Of a stretch of 5,377 nucleotides of DNA, positions 1 through 5,377 are shown piece after piece. Source of the stretch: Elusimicrobiota bacterium (lineage in GTDB: Bacteria; CG03; SLGR01; PWQF01). Each line of letters begins with the position of its first letter. The stretch's first letter is position 1. The stretch lies in contig PWMP01000073.1 in NCBI GenBank assembly GCA_003558145.1, positions 1-5,377 of the forward strand, read 5' to 3'. Position numbers and translations under genes: made by a program. Below the pieces are notes generated by a model. That model was not told where the DNA came from, did not search any database, and was given only the letters and a program-made list of their open reading frames with translations.

Positions 1-2874
1 CCTTCTCCAGCGCGCCTTTACCGTAGCGTTCTTTCTGTCAGGTGTGAGAGTTACGCTTTCAACGTTGAACTGCATATCTATGGCGTCAAAGTTTTCAAAG
101 TCGCGTTCAACGGCCCTCTCAAGGTTTTCGTATCTGCCAAGGTAGTTCCAGGAAACGTTGTTCATAAAGGAGAACGGGTCCTGCCGGCGGTAACTTTCGG
201 CGATATTGTCAAAGAAAACCTCAAGCGCCCGCTCGTATGAATACCCTGTATAAACAAAATCTGCGGAGCCTCCGAAAGGGAACCGTCTTCCCTCGTTTCC
301 CCTTTGATCCACTGCAACAGCGGTTACGTAATATTCTGTTCCCGGGCCGGGTCTGAACTCGTAGCGGAAAGTTCCGGGACCCGTGATATCCGCCCGGTAA
401 TTGTATGTCATCCCCCCATTTTTGCTGATAAGGACTGTTTCGGCAGGTTTTCCGTAAACCCGGAGTTCGCCTTCTATTACAACAGACCCGTTTGTCAGGT
501 CCTCCCTTGCAAGCTCGGCCAGTCTTGCTGCGTATGTAAAACCGCGCCTGAAAGTACTGTTCCCTATCCTCATCTCAATTAGTTCGGGCCCGGTAAAAAG
601 TTCCCGGCCAGCCTTGGTTGCAAGGCTGTAGATACCGAGCCGCGCGTCTTCGGCCCTCCTCCGGGCATTCCATAGTTCATCGGAGCTGAAAGGCATTACA
701 AAGTTCCGGTATTTGCTCATAATACCGTCGGCAGGCAGAGTTCCCTCGGTATAACGGCCCCGCTCGTCAAAAAAACGGGAAGCGTAAGCTGCCCGGTCGC
801 CTGCGGTATCGTAACCGTTGATTACGGAACTGTACCCGTTATATGCATTTTTGAAATCTGCGAGGAGTTCATCTTTGAGCGCCTTAAATGTTCCGGCTAT
901 CCTTAGATATTCATTAAAATTATCGAGATAATTAAATGAGCGGGTGACGAACCTTTCATAGGCGCTGTATACTTCCCGTGCTTCGGTTTCCTTTTCAATA
1001 AGTGGTTTTATATTCGAAGATTGAATTTCAAGGACATATTTGGCGTCCTTCAGGTCGCTGTATGGAGAGAAAAGTATGCCGTATTCGTGAGAATACCTGT
1101 TAATTGAGGCGAGAAGATTTTCGGTGAATGCAATTTTTTCGTTGTGGTCTTCAAGGGTATACCTGCTGATTTTACTCCGGGTCTGCCTTCCGAGTGACGC
1201 GCGGGGATTATCCTTGAATCTTTCATAATATCTTTCCCAGTTAATTATTGCGTTTGAGATCCTGTATATTTCTTCAACTTCAGAAGAGAAAAAGTCTCTT
1301 ATGGAAGGTATGTTGGCACTGAAGTTGTCCGCAGCGCTTATAAAAGCTTCGGCTGCGGATTGATAGTCCTCGTTTGCCTGCAGCTGTAACGCGTAAAAAA
1401 CCGCTTTTTCCTCATAATTGGCTGCCTTCTGCATTGTCTCCATCCTGTATATGAAAGACAGCGGGCCTTCCGTTATGATTTTCCTGCCCCGCTTGATAAG
1501 TGTTTCTTGTTCCTCAAGGTTTGGCGGCTGGCTGTAGCCGGCGTATTGTGCCAGGTTTTTACCCGCCCGCAGATTCATATCTCTTTCAAGAAAAACCTCA
1601 TCAAAAGTTTCAACGGCTCTATCCAGTTGCCTTGCAAAAGTTTCATTCCCTGTCTGGAGAAACACAGAGAGGTCCGAATACCTCTGCGCAAGAGTTTCAG
1701 AGGATTCCCGGAGCTGTCGCATTTCCGCGAGGCTGGGCTCGTCCCGGCCGGGTTTCCTTGAAAGGACTCTTTCAATATTAGAAATCCTTGTCGCGTAGCC
1801 GGATTCAAGCCTGGTTATGAAATCCGTGTCTATGGCAAGAATCCTTCCGTCTAATTCACTCAGCCTTGATAGAAAGTCCCGCCTGGCGGAGTTAACCTCG
1901 CCCATTATGGAGTCAGCCTTGCGCCGGTACTGTGAGTAGGCATTTTCGGCTTCTTCGGCATAACTGTAATGCCTCTCTGCCTTTTGCCGGGTCTCTTCCC
2001 ACCGGGATTGAAATTTTTCGCCTGTTATTCTGCTGTTTATTATCGCTTCGGCAAGCTGCCGGTGAAGGGATATGAAAGGGGAGAAGTCAGGCTCTCTTCT
2101 ACTTACGGCCCCCCGGGCCTGGCGGGAGGCGGTATCAATATCTCTTTCCGAATCCTCTGCTGCCCGTACAAGTTCGTCAGGGACTGTTCTTAAATACCGG
2201 TCCAGTCTGTTCTGGTGGTTACTGAGGTTAAGGTCTCTCTGGCGAAGAAGCATTTCTATCTTCCTGTTCAATTGACTTATCCGGGTCTCAAGTTCATTCT
2301 GCCTCGGCATAAGTTCATTGGCCCGGGCCCGCTGTTTTTCTATCTCATCTCTCATCTCCTGGCGGGATTCTTCGGCTTCCCTTCGTCTTCTTATCATCTC
2401 AACCAGTACGGGCAGCTGTTCTTCGTCGGCCTTAGTGACCTCGTCTATTGCAGCTCTTGTATATCTTATCGCCTGATCTGTAGCGCTGCGGGACATCATT
2501 GCATCAGTAGCTTCAACCAGAAGCCTCAACAGTACTCTCAGAACTTCCCTGGCCGTTGCCACGCTCAGCCTGGCAAGCGTTGCGTCTATATCACTTATTT
2601 TCCGGCTGAGGTACCTGGCGTTATCAAAAAGCTCGTCGGTCTGTTTTTTAAGCCGGCTATATTCTTCCAGTTTCGGGGCAAGCCGGCGTTCCAGCTGTTC
2701 TATATCCCGGGAATTTTGTTCCGCCTCCTGCAAATGATGACTGTCACGGGTCAGGCTTTCATAGATCTGTTTGTAAGCAGCGATATTTTCCTCGGAAAAT
2801 CCGTGCAGTGAAGTTGCAGCCGGGAATGCCGAAAAGAGAAGTATTAAAGATAGCGGTAAAATTATTTTTTTCAT
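1..2874 (-). CDS. Large exported coiled-coil protein with Ig-like and NTF2-like modules (3' end missing)
   Basis: An open frame of 958 codons begins at ATG 2874-2872 and is still open at base 1, so the protein is C-terminally truncated by the window. The start is supported by AGGA 8 bases upstream and by a typical signal peptide: MKK, then a hydrophobic stretch to about residue 20 (IILPLSLILLFSAFPAA), with likely cleavage near residues 18-23. There is no lipobox cysteine; indeed there is no cysteine anywhere in the 958 residues, which suits an exported protein. Residues about 30-215 are highly charged and heptad-like (coiled coil), followed by more Glu/Arg-rich helical sequence to about 760, including a TPR-like helix pair near 485-520. 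Residues about 793-876 look like a beta-sandwich (Ig/FN3-like: GELRVYGKPAETVLIS, later YYVTAVAVDQRGNEG). From about 880 an NTF2/SnoaL-like domain begins (FFDNIAESYRRQDPFSFM, then NATVKARW). The domain calls are by eye. I do not recognise the family. A scaffold or envelope-associated role is only inference. Confidence 0.85.
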   Translation of the reverse strand, partial: MKKIILPLSLILLFSAFPAATSLHGFSEENIAAYKQIYESLTRDSHHLQEAEQNSRDIEQLERRLAPKLEEYSRLKKQTDELFDNARYLSRKISDIDATLARLSVATAREVLRVLLRLLVEATDAMMSRSATDQAIRYTRAAIDEVTKADEEQLPVLVEMIRRRREAEESRQEMRDEIEKQRARANELMPRQNELETRISQLNRKIEMLLRQRDLNLSNHQNRLDRYLRTVPDELVRAAEDSERDIDTASRQARGAVSRREPDFSPFISLHRQLAEAIINSRITGEKFQSRWEETRQKAERHYSYAEEAENAYSQYRRKADSIMGEVNSARRDFLSRLSELDGRILAIDTDFITRLESGYATRISNIERVLSRKPGRDEPSLAEMRQLRESSETLAQRYSDLSVFLQTGNETFARQLDRAVETFDEVFLERDMNLRAGKNLAQYAGYSQPPNLEEQETLIKRGRKIITEGPLSFIYRMETMQKAANYEEKAVFYALQLQANEDYQSAAEAFISAADNFSANIPSIRDFFSSEVEEIYRISNAIINWERYYERFKDNPRASLGRQTRSKISRYTLEDHNEKIAFTENLLASINRYSHEYGILFSPYSDLKDAKYVLEIQSSNIKPLIEKETEAREVYSAYERFVTRSFNYLDNFNEYLRIAGTFKALKDELLADFKNAYNGYSSVINGYDTAGDRAAYASRFFDERGRYTEGTLPADGIMSKYRNFVMPFSSDELWNARRRAEDARLGIYSLATKAGRELFTGPELIEMRIGNSTFRRGFTYAARLAELAREDLTNGSVVIEGELRVYGKPAETVLISKNGGMTYNYRADITGPGTFRYEFRPGPGTEYYVTAVAVDQRGNEGRRFPFGGSADFVYTGYSYERALEVFFDNIAESYRRQDPFSFMNNVSWNYLGRYENLERAVERDFENFDAIDMQFNVESVTLTPDRKNATVKARWRR

Positions 2875-2999
2875 ATGTTTTATCCTGTGTCCATTGTTTT
2901 TACTTTATTCTTCCGGGTAAATTCATATTTTACATTTAACAAAATTTTTAAACCAGTGCAAGCAACGGAATAAGCTGTAAAAAGAGGAAAAGCCGCGGT
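2875..2999 (-). other. Intergenic spacer between hydrogenase gene and exported-protein gene
   Basis: This 125-base gap is AT-rich, especially at about 2920-2955, unlike the flanking genes. On the minus strand it holds a TAAAAT box at 2932-2927, a fair -10 match, but the nearest -35-like hexamer (TTGCAC, 2961-2956) is 23 bases away, which is too far. At 17-base spacing only TAAATG (2938-2933) is found. A promoter for the downstream gene is therefore plausible but not pinned down. No stable hairpin followed by a T-run was found after the hydrogenase stop, so read-through into the next gene cannot be excluded. Confidence 0.4.
2883..2886 (-). promoter_or_regulatory. Ribosome binding site of the exported coiled-coil protein
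   Basis: AGGA on the minus strand lies 8 bases before ATG 2874. It is the best Shine-Dalgarno match near this start and, with the signal peptide immediately following, fixes the start codon. Confidence 0.6.
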
Positions 3000-4757
3000 T
3001 TATCTCTTGTAGACAGGGCGCTTTTTGTATTTGTTGTGCAGGAGTTTGTGGGCTTTTTCGCTTAAAGGTTTTCCAAGAAACTTTTTATAAAGTTCATTAA
3101 CAAAGGGGTTCTCGTGGGAACACCTGATTTTGTGCTGGCGGTCATCGGAGTACAGTCCTGCTGCTCTCTTCTGCCTTAGTTCATTGTTGACTCCGTAGGG
3201 CTGGCCCCCGCCGCCTACGCATCCGCCGGGACAGGCCATTACTTCGATGAAATGATAAGGGGTTTCTTTTCCTTCCTTTTTAGCTTCTCTTACTTTTTCC
3301 AGCACGGCGCCGACATTTCCCATACCATGGGCGATGGCCGCTTTTATTTGTATTCCCTTAATATCTATGCTTGCTTCTTTTATCCCTTTCAATCCGCGCA
3401 CTTTTTTGATTTCAAGTTCTTTCAGATTTTCCCCGGTCATAAGTTTATAAGAAGTGCGTAGTGCTGCCTCCATCACTCCTCCGGTCGCGCCGAAAATTAC
3501 CCCGGCTCCCGTATAGTCTCCCAGTATATGGTCAGGATCTTCCCCGGGCAGATGTTTAAACCGTATGTCAGCCTGTTTTATCATTCTTGCAAGTTCGCGC
3601 GTAGTAAGAACAATATCTATATCCGGATATCCGGATGAGGCCATTTCACTGCTTCTTGTTATTTCATATTTCTTTGAAGTGCACGGCATAATGGAAACCA
3701 TAAATATTTTAGATGGGTCTATATTATGCTTTTCAGCATAGTAGGTTTTTGAAAGCACTCCCAGTATCTGATGAGGCGATTTGCAGGAAGAAAAATGTTC
3801 TATCATATCCGGATAGTATTTTTCCATGTAATCTACCCAGGCCGGACAGCAGGATGTTATGAGAGGAAGCTTGTTTTTTTCTTTCTCAAACTTTCTTTTA
3901 AATTCCGTCGCTTCTTCCATTATAGTTACGTCAGCGCCGAAGCTGGTGTCAAAAACGCCGCTGAATCCGATTCTTTTCAGCAGGGCGTAAAGTTTATGCG
4001 TGAGCTTAGTTCCCGGCGGATAGCCGAATTCTTCTCCTATTCCAACGCGTACCGCGGGAGCAATTTGCGCCACGCAGAATTTATCCGGGTCCATAAGAGC
4101 GTCCCACACCTTCTGCGTCTGGTCATATTCAAATATGGCTCCGGTCGGGCAGTGAGCGCTGCACTGTCCGCATTTTATACAGGGAGATTCGGCAAGTTCT
4201 ATGTCGCCTGTTGCCGATATCCTTGTGTAAAAACCCCTTTCAAGAAAGGAAAGAGCCCATACATCCTGTATCTGCTGGCAGACATTTATGCACCTGCCGC
4301 ATAGTATGCATTTCTGGGGTATAAGTTCTATTGTTTTTGTTGACCTGTCTTCGGGTAGATTTCTTAAAAGTTTTTCAAAAGAGTCTTCCCTTATGCCAAA
4401 ATCCGCAGCCAAAGTCTGCAGTTCGCAGTTGTTGTTTCTACCGCATTTAAGGCAGTCGTTAGGATGGTTTGAAAGAATAAGTTCAAGTATTGTCCTTCTT
4501 ACTTCAATTAATTCAGGATCCTGGCTTATTATGTCCATACCGTTTTCTATAGGAGTACAGCATGCCCTGAGCATTTTATGGGATCCTTTTATTTTCACAA
4601 CGCATATTCCGCAGCCTGCGGTAGGGGGAAGGTCAGCATGTTTGCAAAGGGTAGGTATTCCTACATGCACGGTTTTGGCAGCCTCAAGAATAGTAGTTCC
4701 TTCCTTTACATTTACTTCTATTCCGGATATCTTTGCTTTTATCATATTTTTTTTCAT
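3000..4757 (-). CDS. hydA: [FeFe] hydrogenase catalytic subunit (HndD/HydA type, M3 architecture)
   Basis: This 585-residue cytoplasmic enzyme carries out reversible reduction of protons to H2. The modules in order are as follows. An N-terminal 2Fe-2S ferredoxin domain has C38, C49, C52 and C66. A His-ligated 4Fe-4S motif follows (H98-x3-C102-x2-C105-x5-C111). Two 4Fe-4S clusters come next (C150/153/156/160 and C193/196/199/203). The H-cluster domain has all three signatures: TSCCPAW (301-307; C303 in the proton-relay position, C304 a cluster ligand), MPCTSKK (357-363; C359 ligand, K362 contacting the diiron site) and ACPGGCVGGGGQP (508-520; C509 and C513 ligands). A C-terminal small-subunit-like segment (about 525-575) closes the protein. 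The length matches HndD-type subunits; it lacks the extra C-terminal 2Fe-2S domain of Thermotoga HydA. The gene starts one base after the NuoF-like stop, so translation is probably coupled. The Shine-Dalgarno (AAAGAAA) is weak, and Met5 (ATG 4745-4743) is an alternative start. Maturation needs HydE, HydF and HydG, which are not in the window. All key residues are present, so it should be active. NAD(P) linkage and possible bifurcation are inferred from the neighbour. Confidence 0.97.
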   Translation of the reverse strand: MKKNMIKAKISGIEVNVKEGTTILEAAKTVHVGIPTLCKHADLPPTAGCGICVVKIKGSHKMLRACCTPIENGMDIISQDPELIEVRRTILELILSNHPNDCLKCGRNNNCELQTLAADFGIREDSFEKLLRNLPEDRSTKTIELIPQKCILCGRCINVCQQIQDVWALSFLERGFYTRISATGDIELAESPCIKCGQCSAHCPTGAIFEYDQTQKVWDALMDPDKFCVAQIAPAVRVGIGEEFGYPPGTKLTHKLYALLKRIGFSGVFDTSFGADVTIMEEATEFKRKFEKEKNKLPLITSCCPAWVDYMEKYYPDMIEHFSSCKSPHQILGVLSKTYYAEKHNIDPSKIFMVSIMPCTSKKYEITRSSEMASSGYPDIDIVLTTRELARMIKQADIRFKHLPGEDPDHILGDYTGAGVIFGATGGVMEAALRTSYKLMTGENLKELEIKKVRGLKGIKEASIDIKGIQIKAAIAHGMGNVGAVLEKVREAKKEGKETPYHFIEVMACPGGCVGGGGQPYGVNNELRQKRAAGLYSDDRQHKIRCSHENPFVNELYKKFLGKPLSEKAHKLLHNKYKKRPVYKR

Positions 4758-4758
4758 T

Positions 4759-5377
4759 TTATTTCTTTATTACCGCTCCGAATTTGCATACTTCAAAACA
4801 TTCTCCGCACTTTATGCATTTCTCGGTATCGACTTTATACCCCAGCTCCCTGTTGCCGGATATTGCTCCCACCGGACATGTTCTTGCGCACAGGTCGCAT
4901 TTTCTGCATAGGCTACTGTCAATAGTAAATTCAAGAAGCTCATGACAGATGCCGGCTCTGCATTTCTTTTTATTTATATGCTCAAGATATTCTTCTTCAA
5001 AATAGTTAAGCGTGGAAATTATCGGGTTAGGCGCTGTCTGCCCCAATCCGCAAAGAGAAGCTTTCATTAGAGTATGGGAAATTCTCTTAATCTTATCTAT
5101 ATCCTCCTGCTTTCCTTTGCCGTGGGTAATACGGCTGAGTATATCCAGCAGCTGGAACCCACCTATACGGCACGGTACGCATTTTCCGCAGGATTCGTCC
5201 ACACAAAATCTGAGGTAAAACTTAGAAACGTCAACCACGCAGTCGTCCTCGTCAATTACTATCATTCCGCCCGAGCCCATTATGGAACCTAGTTTATGCA
5301 GGCTTTCATAGTCAACGGGAGTATCAAGATGCTTAAGAGGAATAACTCCTCCGGAGGGCCCGCCGGAGGAGTTATTC
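4759..5377 (-). CDS. hydB: NuoF-like NAD(P)H-binding flavoprotein subunit of the hydrogenase (HydB/HndC type), 5' end missing
   Basis: The last 205 codons of a NuoF-family subunit are present, in frame from base 5376 to the TAA at 4761-4759. The family signature GGPSGG is followed by DTPVDYESL and GSIMGSGG (fragment residues 5-37), the end of the FMN/NAD-binding part. The NuoF-type 4Fe-4S site follows: ESCGKCVPCR (C63, C66, C69), with the fourth ligand in SLCGLGQTAPNP (C109). After a linker with a conserved cysteine pair (C139, C144), the tail carries two ferredoxin-type 4Fe-4S motifs (C157/160/163/167 and C187/190/193/197). This tail is typical of hydrogenase-linked HydB/HndC and absent from ordinary complex I NuoF. 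The protein would oxidise or reduce NAD(P)H through FMN and relay electrons to the hydrogenase subunit. The missing N-terminal part would hold the Rossmann-like FMN/NADH fold and, in HndC-type proteins, a thioredoxin-like 2Fe-2S domain. It is directly upstream of hydA with a one-base gap. The first four residues at the window edge (NNSS) do not match the family and fall inside a palindrome that may be an artefact. Confidence 0.93.
   Translation of the reverse strand, partial: NNSSGGPSGGVIPLKHLDTPVDYESLHKLGSIMGSGGMIVIDEDDCVVDVSKFYLRFCVDESCGKCVPCRIGGFQLLDILSRITHGKGKQEDIDKIKRISHTLMKASLCGLGQTAPNPIISTLNYFEEEYLEHINKKKCRAGICHELLEFTIDSSLCRKCDLCARTCPVGAISGNRELGYKVDTEKCIKCGECFEVCKFGAVIKK
5340..5377. 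repeat. Perfect 15-bp inverted repeat at the window end
   Basis: The arms are 5340-5354 (gaataactcctccgg) and 5363-5377 (ccggaggagttattc), fully complementary with an 8-base loop (5355-5362) that itself contains GGGCCC. It lies inside the NuoF-like coding frame, where the 5340-5354 arm encodes conserved family residues and the outer arm does not. A repeat ending exactly at the sequence end suggests a fold-back or assembly break, though a natural in-gene hairpin cannot be excluded. Confidence 0.9.

Noticed and set aside
1500..1808. Overlapping short frames on both strands
   Set aside because: All fall inside the 958-codon minus-strand frame and lack ribosome sites or domain signals.
2215..2811. 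198-codon plus-strand open frame
   Set aside because: It lies wholly opposite the N-terminal coding part of the exported protein, whose minus-strand frame has a good start, ribosome site and signal peptide. The plus-strand product shows no recognisable domain.
2806..2874. Lipoprotein signal for the exported protein
   Set aside because: There is no cysteine after the hydrophobic segment or anywhere in the visible protein.
2985..3005. CCGCGG palindrome (2993-2998) near the hydrogenase stop, considered as a terminator stem
   Set aside because: The palindrome leaves no loop of at least three bases, and flanking pairing is broken by an extra C, so it is not a convincing intrinsic terminator despite nearby T-runs.
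3771..4304. 177-codon plus-strand open frame
   Set aside because: It is antisense to the hydrogenase gene, whose minus-strand product is unmistakable; the plus-strand translation has no family features.
4288..4911. 207-codon plus-strand open frame, partly hydrophobic
   Set aside because: It spans the junction of two well-supported minus-strand genes. Its hydrophobic runs come from reading AT-rich Lys/Ile codons in antisense, not from a membrane protein.
4759..5377. Complex I NuoF rather than a hydrogenase subunit
   Set aside because: The two-cluster ferredoxin tail and the immediately adjacent [FeFe] hydrogenase gene fit HydB/HndC, not the respiratory complex subunit.

Overview
The window carries three genes, all on the minus strand and packed tightly. 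In transcription order (right to left) they are the 3' part of a NuoF-like flavoprotein subunit (right edge to 4759), a complete [FeFe] hydrogenase catalytic subunit (4757-3000), and, after a 125-base gap, a very long open frame that starts at 2874 and runs off the left edge. Both outer genes are cut by the window. No RNA gene, CRISPR array, insertion sequence or phage feature was seen. The long plus-strand frames are shadows of these genes.

The right half is the end of an NAD(H)-linked [FeFe] hydrogenase operon of the HndABCD/HydABC type. The NuoF-like subunit would exchange electrons with NAD(P)H through FMN and pass them along iron-sulfur clusters. The catalytic subunit carries those electrons over its own 2Fe-2S and 4Fe-4S clusters to the H-cluster, where protons are reduced to H2 or the reverse. 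The NuoE-like subunit, if present, would lie beyond the right edge. This kind of enzyme, possibly electron-bifurcating with ferredoxin, points to a strictly anaerobic, fermentative or syntrophic bacterium. The phylum cannot be fixed from the sequence. Frequent ATA, AGA and AGG codons and the giant exported coiled-coil protein would fit poorly sampled anaerobic lineages such as Elusimicrobiota or Omnitrophota, but that is a guess.

The left half (1-2874) is one uninterrupted frame of 958 codons with no stop in the window. It encodes an exported, cysteine-free protein with a signal peptide, a long charged helical/coiled-coil body, a beta-sandwich (Ig/FN3-like) module and the start of a probable NTF2-like domain. 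I do not recognise it as a named family. Its arginine codon use (many CGG) differs strongly from the hydrogenase genes, so the two halves have different compositional histories or expression constraints. There is no clear functional link between it and the hydrogenase.

The last 38 bases form a perfect 15-bp inverted repeat ending exactly at the window edge. It may be an assembly fold-back rather than real sequence.
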